A stretch of 64,000 nt of DNA from assembly GCF_029888045.1 (NCBI RefSeq), contig NZ_JARXRN010000025.1, positions 62,001-126,000 on the forward strand, written 5' to 3'. Below the pieces are notes generated by a model. It was not told where the DNA came from, searched no databases, and saw only the letters and a list, made by a program, of their open reading frames with translations. A program made the position numbers and the translations under genes. The stretch comes from Luteimonas rhizosphaericola. GTDB lineage: Bacteria; Pseudomonadota; Gammaproteobacteria; Xanthomonadales; Xanthomonadaceae. The first letter of the stretch is position 1, and each line of letters opens with the position of its first letter. Below are positions 1-7,711 of the stretch, one piece after another.

Positions 1-333
1 CCCGGTGCGTTCGGTCACCGGCAGCGCGTCCATGTCCGCGCGCAGCGCGATCCGCGGCCCGGGCCGGCCGCCCTTGAGCACCGCGGTGACGCCGGTGGTG
101 GCGATGCCGGTCTCCGGCGCCAGGCCCAGCGCGCGCAGGTGATCGGCGACCAGGGCGGCGGTGCGGGTCTCGCGGTTGCCGAGCTCGGGGTGCTGGTGGA
201 TGTCGCGGCGCCAGGCCACCACCTTGTCCTGCAGCCGCTGCGCGGCGTCGGCGACCTCGGCGCGCTGCGCCTCCTGGGCAGGCGCGGGCCATGCGGCGGC
301 GATCAGGCAGCAGGCGAACAGGCAGCGGATCAT
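1..333 (-). CDS. M20 amidohydrolase, N-terminal part (runs off left edge)
   Basis: This leftward gene starts at the ATG complementary to 331-333 and is cut by the window edge, so only about 111 residues are visible. It begins with a short signal peptide ending near AAAWPAPAQ, which points to export. It continues with the M20-family blocks VVAWRRDIHQHPELG and GPRIALRADMDALPVTE. These match the first third of the gene at 389-1720 almost residue for residue, so the two are a tandem duplication. M20 amidohydrolases of this type (hippurate, N-acyl-amino-acid or IAA-amino-acid hydrolases) release acyl groups with two metal ions. The metal-binding CGHD block lies outside the window. Substrate is unknown. 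Confidence 0.85.
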   Translation of the reverse strand, partial: MIRCLFACCLIAAAWPAPAQEAQRAEVADAAQRLQDKVVAWRRDIHQHPELGNRETRTAALVADHLRALGLAPETGIATTGVTAVLKGGRPGPRIALRADMDALPVTERTG

Positions 334-388
334 GGCGGTCTCCGGGCGGCGGACGCCCGATCTTAAACGCGCGCCGCGCCGGCGCGGG

Positions 389-1720
389 CTAGGCGCCGGC
401 GCCGTCGAGGAAGTCCACCGTCGCCTGCAGCAGCGCGCGCACGCCGAGGTCGAGCGCGGATTCGTCCGGGGCGTACAGCGGCGAGTGGTTCATCGGCGCA
501 CTGTCCAGCGCGTCGCCCCGCGGCGTGGTGCCGACGAAGAAGTACAGCCCCGGCACTTCGTTGGCGAACACCGAGAAGTCCTCGGCGATGGTGTAGCGCG
601 GCACCTCGACCACGTTGCCGGTGCCGGCCGCGCGCTCCAGCGACGGGCGCAGCCGCTGCAGCAGGGCCGGGTCGTTGGCGGTGGCGGGCGCGTTGCCGGC
701 CACCTCGAGGGTCGCGGTCGCGCCGCTGGCCGCGGCGAAGTGCTCGGCGGTGCTGCGGAAGCGGTCGATCACGTCCTGGCGCACGCCGGCGTCGAAGGTG
801 CGCAGGGTGCCGACCATGGTCGCGGTGTCGGGAATGATGTTGAAGCGCGTGCCGGCCTGCAGCTGGCCCGCGGTCAGCACCACCGGGTGCGCGGTGATGT
901 CGACCTGGCGCGCGACGATCGCCTGCGCGCCCAGCAGCACCTGGGCCGCGACGGTGATCGGGTCCACGCCCGCCCAAGGCTGCGAACCATGGGTCTGGCG
1001 GCCGGTGACGGTCAGCGTCCACTCGTCGGCGCTGGCCATGAACGGGCCGGCGCGCACGCCGATCTGGCCGGCGTGCAGGCGCGACCACACGTGCAGGCCC
1101 AGTACCGCGTCAGGGGTGAAGTCGTCCCAGATGCCTGCGTCGAGCATGCGCTTCGCGCCCGCCACCTCGCCGGCCACCGGCGGGCCTTCCTCGGCCGGCT
1201 GGAACACGAACATCACCTCGCCGGCGAGCTGCTCGCGCATGCCGGCCAGCGCCTCGGCCACGCCCATCAGGATCGCCACGTGCAGGTCGTGGCCGCAGGC
1301 GTGCATCACGCCCACCGGCTGGCCGCGGTATTCGCTCTTCACGGTGGAGGCGAACGGCAGGCCCGTGGCTTCGGTCACCGGCAGCGCGTCCATGTCGGCG
1401 CGCAGCGCGATCCGCGGGCCCGGGCGCGCGCCCTTCAGCACCGCGACCACGCCGGTCGGGCCGATCCCGGTGCGCGGCTCCAGCCCCAGCGCGCGCAGGT
1501 GGTCGGCCACCACGCCGGCGGTGCGGGTCTCCTGGTTGCCGAGTTCGGGATGCTGGTGCAGGTCGCGCCGCCAGGCGACCACCTTCGGCTGCACGGCCGT
1601 GGCCGCGGCGTCGATGCGCGGATCCGCGGCGCCGGTGTCGTCGGCCGGCGCGGTGGACTGCGCGCAGGCGAAGGCGGGCGCGAGGGCGAGGGCGAGCAGG
1701 GCGGGTCGGAAGCGGATCAT
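389..1720 (-). CDS. Exported M20 family metallo-amidohydrolase
   Basis: The product is 443 residues, typical for hippurate-hydrolase-like M20D amidohydrolases that cleave N-acyl amino acids. A signal peptide (about residues 1-20, ending AFACAQ) suggests a periplasmic enzyme. Visible motifs are DLHQHPELGN at 53-62, RADMDALP at 108-115, the metal-binding HACGHD around 140-145 and the catalytic EE pair at 177-178 in FQPAEEGP. The internal dimerisation-domain pattern TGRQTHGSQP is also present. The start ATG at 1718-1720 was chosen because it gives a clean signal peptide; the open frame runs further upstream without homology. It lies 55 bp upstream of a close paralogue, which suggests gene duplication. 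The natural substrate cannot be read from sequence. Confidence 0.93.
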   Translation of the reverse strand: MIRFRPALLALALAPAFACAQSTAPADDTGAADPRIDAAATAVQPKVVAWRRDLHQHPELGNQETRTAGVVADHLRALGLEPRTGIGPTGVVAVLKGARPGPRIALRADMDALPVTEATGLPFASTVKSEYRGQPVGVMHACGHDLHVAILMGVAEALAGMREQLAGEVMFVFQPAEEGPPVAGEVAGAKRMLDAGIWDDFTPDAVLGLHVWSRLHAGQIGVRAGPFMASADEWTLTVTGRQTHGSQPWAGVDPITVAAQVLLGAQAIVARQVDITAHPVVLTAGQLQAGTRFNIIPDTATMVGTLRTFDAGVRQDVIDRFRSTAEHFAAASGATATLEVAGNAPATANDPALLQRLRPSLERAAGTGNVVEVPRYTIAEDFSVFANEVPGLYFFVGTTPRGDALDSAPMNHSPLYAPDESALDLGVRALLQATVDFLDGAGA

Positions 1721-1848
1721 GCGGCACCGGGGACGGGCGTGGCCGTCCATCCTAAGCCCACGCGCCGGGTGCGACCGCATCGTGCACGCGCTGGAGCCGG
1801 ATGCCTGGGGCCCGCGTCGTCGCGACGCCGCGACGCCGCATCGAGCCG

Positions 1849-2496
1849 CTACGGGAAGCTCGCCGCCGCCGCGCCGCCACCGCCGCCGGCGCCGGGCGTG
1901 GAGGATCCGCCGTCGTCGCCGCTGCGCTCGCGCGGCGGCTGCGGCACCGGCTCGCCGCGCCAGCGCCGGGTCGCGCGCTGGAAGAACAGGCTGTTGGGCA
2001 CCCGCAGCAGGCTCTCGCCGCCCGCTGGGTGGGTCTCTTCCAGGGTCACGAAGATCAGGTTCATGTCGACCACGCGCCCGGCGAAGCCCGCGCGTTCGCC
2101 GTTCTCCAGCACCTCGATGTGGTCGAGCAGCCGGAACGGGCGCGTGAGCAGCAGCAGCACCGAGCAGAACACGTTGGTCAGCACGCTCCACGCGGCGAAG
2201 AACGCCACCGCCGCCACCGCGGCGAAGCCGGTGAATGCGGTCCACAGCACGCTGCCCGACACGCCGAAGCGCTCGAGCACCAGCAGCAGCGCGCCGAAGC
2301 CGATCACGAAGCTCGACAGCCGGCGCGCGGTCACCACCACCTGGATCGGCAGGTCGTAGCGACGGTGGGCGCGATTGACCAGGCGCCGCGCCAGCCAGCG
2401 CAGCACGAGCGCGGCCAGCACGATCGCGAGCACATGCAGCCCGAGGGTGATCTCCGCGAGCCAAGCATGCATCCACGGCGGCAGGTAGGCTTTCAT
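1849..2496 (-). CDS. Small MscS-family mechanosensitive channel protein
   Basis: The 215-residue protein has hydrophobic helices near residues 12-35, 55-75 and 85-120, followed by a short beta-domain. It matches the MscS pore helix and beta-domain layout: a Gly/Ala-rich final helix (AFTGFAAVAAVAFFAAWSVL) and the downstream signature VPNSLFFQRATRRW. MscS proteins open under membrane tension and release solutes during hypo-osmotic shock. This one is shorter than E. coli MscS (286 residues) and ends in a Gly/Ala-rich tail without the usual alpha-beta cytoplasmic domain. The start MKAYLPPW at 2494-2496 was preferred to an upstream extension that is Arg-rich and non-homologous. The gene stands alone, divergent from the aldolase. 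Confidence 0.8.
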   Translation of the reverse strand: MKAYLPPWMHAWLAEITLGLHVLAIVLAALVLRWLARRLVNRAHRRYDLPIQVVVTARRLSSFVIGFGALLLVLERFGVSGSVLWTAFTGFAAVAAVAFFAAWSVLTNVFCSVLLLLTRPFRLLDHIEVLENGERAGFAGRVVDMNLIFVTLEETHPAGGESLLRVPNSLFFQRATRRWRGEPVPQPPRERSGDDGGSSTPGAGGGGGAAAASFP

Positions 2497-2724
2497 CGGC
2501 TCGAAGGGTCGGGCGGGCGCGGTGCGCGGATGGCGCATTCTAGGCCTTGCCCCCGCACGCGCCGTCGCGCGGCGCCGGCGCGACCCGTGGGCGCTGCGCG
2601 GGACGCGCGCGTCTCGGTCCAGGCGCGGCATGCTGCACGACAGCAACGCACCGCACGCGGGCCGGTATCATCGTCGGCTCCCGCGCAACGCGCATCCGTC
2701 CGCCAGCACAGGAAGCCACCGACC

Positions 2725-3618
2725 GTGTCCATCCATCCCGAACAGCGCGCCCGCATCGCCTCCGGCCAGGGTTTCATCGCCGCGCTCGACCAGAGCGGCG
2801 GCAGCACGCCCAAGGCGCTCAAGCTCTACGGCGTCGACGAGTCGGCGTATTCGAACGAACAGGAGATGTTCGCCCAGGTGCACGCGATGCGCAGCCGCAT
2901 CGTCACCAGCCCGGCGTTCACCGGCGAGCGCGTGCTCGGCGCGATCCTGTTCGAGCGCACCATGGACGACGAGTTCGGCGGCAAGAACGCGGTCGCCTAC
3001 CTGTGGGAAGACAAGGGCGTGGTGCCGTTCCTGAAGATCGACAAGGGCCTGGAGGACGAGGCCGACGGCGTGCAGCGCATGAAGCCGATCCCGGGCCTGG
3101 ACGCACTGCTGGCGCGGGCCAAGGCCAAGGGCGTGTTCGGCACCAAGGAGCGCTCGGTGATCAAGCGCAACGATGCGAAGGGCATCGCCGACGTGCTCGA
3201 CCAGCAGTTCGAACTCGGCCGCCAGGTGCTGGCCGCCGGCCTGGTGCCGATCATCGAGCCGGAGGTCGACATCAACGCGGCCGACAAGGCCGACATCGAA
3301 GTCGCGCTGAAGCAGGGCCTGCTCGAGCGCCTGGACACGATCGATCCGTCGACGCCGGTGATGCTCAAGCTGACGCTGCCGGACGTGGACGGTTTCTTCA
3401 AGGAACTGGTCGAGCACCCGTCGGTGCTCAAGGTGGTGGCGCTGTCGGGCGGCTACAGCCGCGACGAGGCCAATGCGAAGCTGGCGCGCAACCCGGGCGT
3501 GATCGCCAGCTTCAGCCGCGCGCTGAGCGAGGGCCTGAGCGCGCAGCAGGACGATGCCGCGTTCAACCAGGCGCTGGACGCCTCGATCGCATCGATCCAC
3601 CGCGCCTCGATCGCCTGA
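2725..3618 (+). CDS. fda: Fructose-bisphosphate aldolase class I
   Basis: The 297-residue protein matches the bacterial class I aldolase family that is about 296 residues long. It cleaves fructose-1,6-bisphosphate to dihydroxyacetone phosphate and glyceraldehyde-3-phosphate in the cytoplasm without a metal. The N-terminus reads GFIAALDQSGGSTPKAL. Further conserved blocks are VPFLKIDKGL, IIEPEVDI, VMLKLTLP (Lys215 is the likely Schiff-base lysine) and VVALSGGYSRDEAN. I chose the GTG at 2725: the family starts here, and a GGAAG ribosome site sits 8-12 bases upstream. The in-frame ORF extends far upstream but without homology. A strong hairpin terminator follows the stop codon, so the gene is probably monocistronic. 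Confidence 0.95.
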   Translation: MSIHPEQRARIASGQGFIAALDQSGGSTPKALKLYGVDESAYSNEQEMFAQVHAMRSRIVTSPAFTGERVLGAILFERTMDDEFGGKNAVAYLWEDKGVVPFLKIDKGLEDEADGVQRMKPIPGLDALLARAKAKGVFGTKERSVIKRNDAKGIADVLDQQFELGRQVLAAGLVPIIEPEVDINAADKADIEVALKQGLLERLDTIDPSTPVMLKLTLPDVDGFFKELVEHPSVLKVVALSGGYSRDEANAKLARNPGVIASFSRALSEGLSAQQDDAAFNQALDASIASIHRASIA

Positions 3619-3636
3619 CCGGCGGACGGCGCCACG

Positions 3637-3666
3637 AGAACGCCGGCGCCCCGCGCCGGCGTTCTT
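3637..3666 (+). terminator. Rho-independent-type terminator after the aldolase
   Basis: Perfect 13-bp stem (3637-3649 with 3653-3665) and a 3-base CCC loop, starting 18 bases after the aldolase stop. The T run after the stem is short, so efficiency is uncertain. Confidence 0.75.
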
Positions 3667-3739
3667 GCAGCCGCACCGCGGATCGCGCGCCGCGGACGCA
3701 GTACCCCTCGGGGATCCGCCCTCCGCCCGACCCGCCAGC

Positions 3740-4369
3740 ATGGCCGCCTTCCCCGACACCACCGCCCTGATCGTGGTTGACCTGCAGCCGGACTTCATGC
3801 CCGGCGGCGCGCTGCCATGCCACGCGGGCGACGCGATCGTGCCCGGCATCGCCGCGCTGCTGGCCGCGCGCGCCTACCGCACCGTGGTCGCGACCCAGGA
3901 CTGGCATCCGCCGGGCCACGCGTCGTTCGCTTCCCGCCATGCCGGGCGCGCGCCGTTCGAGACCATTGACCTGCACGGCCAGCCACAGGTGCTGTGGCCC
4001 GACCACTGCGTGCAGGGCACCCCGGGCGCGGCGCTCGATTCGCGGGTGGACTGGTCCGCGGCGGACCTGGTGCTGCGCAAGGGCACGCGCGCGGACGTCG
4101 ATTCCTACAGCGCGTTCCGCGAGAACCACGGCCCCGGCGGCACCCGCCCACCGACCGGCCTGGCCGGCTGGCTGCGCGAGCGCGGCATCGACGAGGTGCA
4201 CCTGTGCGGACTGGCGCGCGACTACTGCGTGCTGTGGTCGGCGCAGGACGCCGTCGCGGCCGGCTTCCGCGTGCGCTTCCTGTGGGACCTGACCCGGCCG
4301 GTGACGCCCGAGGGCGACGCGCCCACGCGCGCCGCGCTCGACGCGGCCGGGATCACGCGGGTGGCCTGA
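3740..4369 (+). CDS. pncA: Nicotinamidase
   Basis: The 209-residue protein belongs to the cysteine-hydrolase isochorismatase-like fold. It converts nicotinamide to nicotinate plus ammonia in NAD salvage. The catalytic triad is visible: Asp14 (VVDLQPDF), Lys114 (LRKGT) and Cys163 (LARDYCV). The metal-site residues Asp54, His56 and His60 occur in QDWHPPGH, and WPDHCVQGTPGA is a typical PncA block. The length matches bacterial PncA (about 210). The ATG at 3740 lies 74 bases past the aldolase terminator, and the open frame upstream is not homologous. It is convergent with purU, whose stop lies about 48 bases away. Confidence 0.95.
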   Translation: MAAFPDTTALIVVDLQPDFMPGGALPCHAGDAIVPGIAALLAARAYRTVVATQDWHPPGHASFASRHAGRAPFETIDLHGQPQVLWPDHCVQGTPGAALDSRVDWSAADLVLRKGTRADVDSYSAFRENHGPGGTRPPTGLAGWLRERGIDEVHLCGLARDYCVLWSAQDAVAAGFRVRFLWDLTRPVTPEGDAPTRAALDAAGITRVA

Positions 4370-4417
4370 GTCCGCGCCGACAGGCACGCGCGATGCGCGC
4401 CGCGCGGCCGGCTGAGT

Positions 4418-5269
4418 TCAGCGGAACACCACCGTGCGGTGGCCGTTGAGCAGGATGCGGTGCTCCACGTGCAGCCGCACCGCGCGCGCCAGCACCCGCG
4501 ATTCGACGTCGCTGCCGATGCGGATCAGGGCCGCCGGCGTCATCGCATGGTCCACGTGGGCCACGTCCTGCTCGATGATCGGGCCCTCGTCGAGGTCGCG
4601 GGTCACGTAGTGCGCGGTGGCGCCGATGATCTTGACCCCGCGCGCGTGCGCCTGGTGGTAGGGCTGGGCGCCCTTGAAGCTCGGCAGGAAGCTGTGGTGG
4701 ATGTTGATCGCGCGCCCGGCCAGCGCGTCGCACAGCGCGGGCGAGAGGATCTGCATGTAGCGCGCCAGCACCACCAGGTCGATGCGCTCGCGTTCGACCA
4801 GGTCGAGGATCGCCTGCTCCTGCGCCTGGCGGTTGTCGCCGTCCACCGGCAGGTGGTGGTAGGGCACGCCGTAGGACCCCGCGAGCTGGGCGTAGTCGCC
4901 GTGGTTGGAGGCGACGGCGGCGATGTCCGCGCGCAGCTGCCGGCTGTGGGTGCGGAACAGCAGGTCGTTGAGGCAGTGGCCCTGCCGGCTCACCAGCACC
5001 AGCAGACGCGCGCGCCGGCGCGCGTCGTGCAGGCGCCAGTCCATCGCGTGCGCGTCGGCCAGCGGCGCGAACGCTTCGCGCACCGCGTCGACGCGGCCCG
5101 CGGCGGGGGTGTCGAAATGCACGCGCAGGAAGAAGCGCCCGGACTCGGGATCGCCGAACTGCTGCGCATCGACGATGTTGCAGCCGTGCGCGAACAGCAG
5201 GCCCGACACGTGGTGGACGATGCCGGTGCGGTCCGGGCAGGACAGGGTGAGAACGAAGTCGCGGGCCAT
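4418..5269 (-). CDS. purU: Formyltetrahydrofolate deformylase
   Basis: The 283-residue protein hydrolyses 10-formyl-tetrahydrofolate to formate and tetrahydrofolate, balancing one-carbon pools and supplying formate for PurT. Domains in order: an N-terminal ACT regulatory domain (about 1-80, beginning FVLTLSCPDRTGIVHHVSG) and a formyltransferase-type catalytic domain (about 85-283). The catalytic Asn/His block is NIHHSFLPSFKGAQPYHQA, and the Asp block is YVTRDLDEGPIIEQD. Length matches E. coli PurU (280). The start ATG is at 5267-5269. It is the first gene left of a REP-containing repeat region and is convergent with pncA. Confidence 0.96.
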   Translation of the reverse strand: MARDFVLTLSCPDRTGIVHHVSGLLFAHGCNIVDAQQFGDPESGRFFLRVHFDTPAAGRVDAVREAFAPLADAHAMDWRLHDARRRARLLVLVSRQGHCLNDLLFRTHSRQLRADIAAVASNHGDYAQLAGSYGVPYHHLPVDGDNRQAQEQAILDLVERERIDLVVLARYMQILSPALCDALAGRAINIHHSFLPSFKGAQPYHQAHARGVKIIGATAHYVTRDLDEGPIIEQDVAHVDHAMTPAALIRIGSDVESRVLARAVRLHVEHRILLNGHRTVVFR

Positions 5270-5681
5270 CGCGGGCGGCGGCGTGTGGACGAGCGCAGGA
5301 CTATGTCACAGCCGGTGCCCGCGCCGCCGGCACGGTTGCCGCTGCAACCGTCGCGCAGTTTCCCCCGATCCGCCCGGGCGTCGCATCGCGTAGCCCGGAT
5401 AAGGCCGAAGGCCGCATCCGGGATCCCGTCATCCCGGATGGCCGCGTCGGAAATCGCCACGCGGTTCCGCCACCTTCCGTCGACCGACCGGTTCACCCCG
5501 CCAGCGAAGCGCCGCGAGCACCGTGCCGGCTACGACGTGCGTCGTCCGGATGAGCCCACAGGCCGCATCCGGGGATGCCGTCATCCCGAATGGCCAAATC
5601 GGGGAAATACCACGGGGTTCCGCCACTCCCAGTCGACCGACCGGTTCACCCGTCGGCGAGGCGTCGTCCACGCCGCGCCGT
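5270..5681. repeat. Gene-free region with a diverged duplicated repeat unit
   Basis: No gene is seen here. Two imperfect direct copies, about 120 bases each with a spacing of about 150, occupy roughly 5393-5515 and 5543-5665. Both contain a REP-like hairpin, the stretch CATCCGGG...CCGTCATCCC and the shared block GTCGACCGACCGGTTCACCC (5478-5497 and 5631-5650). The first copy begins with an intact GTAG-headed REP; the second has lost its GTAG. The duplication lies between the starts and stops of purU and the DUF2789 gene, so it could affect transcript ends of the latter. Confidence 0.75.
5390..5422 (+). repeat. GTAG-headed REP palindrome
   Basis: Begins GTAGCCCGGATAAG and closes with CATCCGGG, so that CCCGGAT pairs with ATCCGGG around a small internal GGCC..GGCC hairpin. 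Matches the A-type repeats at 16148, 53517, 55414 and 55618. Confidence 0.75.
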
Positions 5682-5939
5682 CTACAGCCCCGTCTGCCGC
5701 CGCACCGCATCCTCGTGCAGCGATTCGTTGAGCTGGTCGACCACCGTGGTCCACTTCGCGTCCAGCTGCAGCTGCTCGGCCAGGAACTGGCGCTGGGCGT
5801 CGCTCCAGAACGGCGCCTCGGTGATGTACACGTCCGCGGGCAGCTGGTGCCCGCCGATGAAGGCGGCGATCGCGGCCTCGCCTTCGTCGAGGCCGAGCTG
5901 CTGGAACAGGTGGGTCATGCTCGGCGTGGTCTCGTCCAT
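5682..5939 (-). CDS. DUF2789 domain protein
   Basis: The small 85-residue acidic protein has the DUF2789 pattern: an N-terminal THLFQQLGLDEG helix, then HQLPADVYITEAPFWSDAQRQFL and a C-terminal DQLNESLHEDAVR. Function of the family is unknown and nothing suggests export. The ATG at 5937-5939 is preferred because AGGA lies about 8 bases upstream; a TTG seven codons earlier is also in frame. It is the last gene of the leftward block that follows the ribonucleotide reductase genes, 81 bp beyond the thioesterase, and may be co-transcribed with it. Confidence 0.8.
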   Translation of the reverse strand: MDETTPSMTHLFQQLGLDEGEAAIAAFIGGHQLPADVYITEAPFWSDAQRQFLAEQLQLDAKWTTVVDQLNESLHEDAVRRQTGL

Positions 5940-6020
5940 CGCGGAGTCCTGGAGGCGCAAAGGAGGGTGCGCAGCATCGCCGCCCGGCCGGCAACGGCGC
6001 GTGAGCGCGGGCGCGGCGCG

Positions 6021-6425
6021 TCAGCCATCCGCCAGCGGCGGCACCGGCGCCGGGGCGCCGTCGGCGTCGAGCGCGATCATCACGAAGCGCCCGCGGGTAC
6101 ACAGCGCGCGCTCGCCGCTGAGCAGGTCCTCGGCGACCAGCGCGACGTCCACCTGCATCGACGTGCGCCCGACCGCGACCACGCGCGCGATCGTCTCGAC
6201 CAGCTGCCCCTGGCGGATCGGCAGCCGGAAGTCCACCTGCTCCGAGCGCGCCGTCACCACGCTGCGGCGCGCATAGCGCGAGGCGGCGATGAAGGCGGCC
6301 TTGTCCATCCACGCCAGCGCGGTGCCACCGAACAGGGTGCCGATGTGGTTGGTGTGGTCCGGGAACACGATCTCCAGCAGGCGCGCTTCGGTGTCCGGGG
6401 CGGTGGCGGGCGGCGCCACGCTCAT
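6021..6425 (-). CDS. Hotdog-fold acyl-CoA thioesterase (YciA-like)
   Basis: The 134-residue protein has the hotdog-fold layout of the YciA/BFIT class, which hydrolyses acyl-CoA to free acid and CoA in the cytoplasm. Signature stretches are FPDHTNHIGTLFGGTALAWM, with the conserved N-x-x-G-x-x-F-G-G helix start, and the following MDKAAFIAASRYARRSVVTA. Length equals E. coli YciA (132). Its ATG overlaps the stop of the upstream thioredoxin-like gene by 4 bases (ATGA), which implies translational coupling. The chain-length preference cannot be read from sequence. Confidence 0.88.
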   Translation of the reverse strand: MSVAPPATAPDTEARLLEIVFPDHTNHIGTLFGGTALAWMDKAAFIAASRYARRSVVTARSEQVDFRLPIRQGQLVETIARVVAVGRTSMQVDVALVAEDLLSGERALCTRGRFVMIALDADGAPAPVPPLADG

Positions 6426-6769
6426 GCGTCCGCGCCCACCGGCGCCAGGTACAGGCCGACGGCCCGCGCGATCTGGCCGGGCGCCTGGAAGCCGGGCAGG
6501 CGCGCGGCTTCGGCGCCGTCCCGGTAGAGCGCGAGCGTCGGCGTCTGGCGCAGGCCGAGGCCGCGGAAGAACGTCTCGCCGACGGTTTCCAGCTTCACCT
6601 TCAGCAGCACCAGGCCCGCGGCCTCCTCGCCGGCGGCGAACTTCGCCAGCGACATGTCCAGCATGCGGCAGGCGGGGCAGTCGTCCTTGTAGTAGTCGAC
6701 CAGCAGCCGCGGATGCGCGGCCAGCGCGGCGGCATAGTCGTCAGGCGTGGAGGCGTGGAGTGTCTGCAT
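6422..6769 (-). CDS. Thioredoxin-like protein (CPAC)
   Basis: The 115-residue protein is a compact thioredoxin fold without a signal peptide, hence cytoplasmic. The redox site is Cys31-Pro-Ala-Cys34 within YYKDDCPACRML, and the cis-proline loop is QTPTLALYRDG. It differs from the classical CGPC site. Its start overlaps the flavodoxin gene by 29 bases, and its stop overlaps the thioesterase start by 4. A dithiol protein in a block led by nrdAB could help reduce the ribonucleotide reductase, but this is inferred only from position. Confidence 0.85.
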   Translation of the reverse strand: MQTLHASTPDDYAAALAAHPRLLVDYYKDDCPACRMLDMSLAKFAAGEEAAGLVLLKVKLETVGETFFRGLGLRQTPTLALYRDGAEAARLPGFQAPGQIARAVGLYLAPVGADA

Positions 6770-7235
6770 GGGCGGTCGTTTCGATGAGTGTGTGGGTCAG
6801 GGCCAGGACGCTGTCGGTCCAGGCCCGGATCGTGGCGGCGTCGCGTTCGCCGTGCGGCATCTGTTCGATCTCCAGCCGCGGATAGGGCGTGTCGAAGAAC
6901 GCCGCGATCCGCCGCGCCGCGCCGCAGTAGTACTCCTCGCCCCACTGCGTCTCGCCGGTGCCGAACACCGCGATGTGTTCCGGCTTGCCGACGGCCAAGA
7001 CAAGGTCCTCGATGAAACGCTTCATCTCCGGCGGCGTGCGTCCGCCGTTGGTGCTCCAGCTGCCGAGCACGTACAGATCGTGCGCCGCATTCCGTGGGCA
7101 GACGGTGGCGAGCGCCTGGACGTCAGCCTCGATCCACGTCACCGCGTGCCCCAGTGCCTCGCACCGCGCGCGGATCGTACGCGCCACATCGCGCGTGTTC
7201 CCGCTGAGCGAACTGAACGCGATCAGGATGCGCAT
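6741..7235 (-). CDS. Flavodoxin
   Basis: The 164-residue protein starts MRILIAFSSLSGNTRDVAR, with the FMN phosphate-binding S-x-S-G-N-T loop at the N-terminus. It also carries the flavodoxin blocks YVLGSWSTNGGRTPPEMKRF and VFGTGETQWGEEYYCGA. It is a long-chain-like flavodoxin that would carry electrons in the cytoplasm. The ATG at 7233-7235 matches the family start; a TTG six codons upstream is less likely. The gene is 476 bp downstream of nrdB. A flavodoxin near ribonucleotide reductase recalls NrdI of class Ib systems, but the sequence looks like an ordinary flavodoxin and NrdB here is tyrosyl-radical type, so a direct role is unproven. Confidence 0.88.
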   Translation of the reverse strand: MRILIAFSSLSGNTRDVARTIRARCEALGHAVTWIEADVQALATVCPRNAAHDLYVLGSWSTNGGRTPPEMKRFIEDLVLAVGKPEHIAVFGTGETQWGEEYYCGAARRIAAFFDTPYPRLEIEQMPHGERDAATIRAWTDSVLALTHTLIETTAHADTPRLHA

Positions 7236-7711
7236 GGAAGCCCTGATCGCCAATGACTACCAGATGGCCAGTGCGGGCCAGACTCCGCTGCAGTGCCGGG
7301 CGCAGCTGTTGCCATTGCCGTTGGCTTTGCCGTTGATGTTGCTGTTGCTGTTGCTGTTGCCGTTGCTCGCGATGTTGCGTTGGCAGTTGCTCCTGCTCTC
7401 TCGAGCCTTAAAGCGAGCCGAGCATCGCAGGGCGGCGGGGCCGAAGAGCGGCCCATGTCCGAGCGCAGCGAGTTTGGGCCGCGTGCCCCGTCGACCGAGA
7501 AGCGCAGGGCACCGGCGAGGCGAAGCCTCGCCGGCTCGCGTCCGGCGACAGGACTTTTGGTTCCTTTTGGTCCTTCAAAAGGAACTCGCGCGCAGCGCGA
7601 AAGCTCTGCTCCTGAAATCGTTTGAATCGATTCAGGCGTCATCGCAAGTCGTCGGAGGCTGGTTGTCGATCCCAAGCATTGCACTGCCCCAACACAGACC
7701 CGGACCGGGCG
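7236..7711. repeat. Gene-free spacer with TTG/CTG microrepeats and hairpins
   Basis: 476 bases without a convincing gene. Bases about 7310-7390 are a degenerate GTTGCT/GTTGCC microrepeat that would encode only Ala/Val or Ala/Thr alternation. Two strong hairpins follow: CCGGCGAGGC (7512-7521) with GCCTCGCCGG (7525-7534), loop GAA; and GTTCCTTTTG (7560-7569) with CAAAAGGAAC (7576-7585). The layout resembles non-coding repeats common in xanthomonads rather than a protein gene. It separates nrdB from the flavodoxin gene and could hold a terminator or processing site. Confidence 0.6.

Noticed and set aside
161..2359. Long plus-strand ORF opposite the M20 and MscS genes
   Set aside because: It is the complement of genes with clear family motifs on the minus strand and has Arg/Ala-rich composition typical of shadows in GC-rich DNA.
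7293..7625. Small plus-strand ORF with Ala/Val alternation
   Set aside because: Arises from a TTG/CTG microrepeat and repeated hairpins; no start context or homology.
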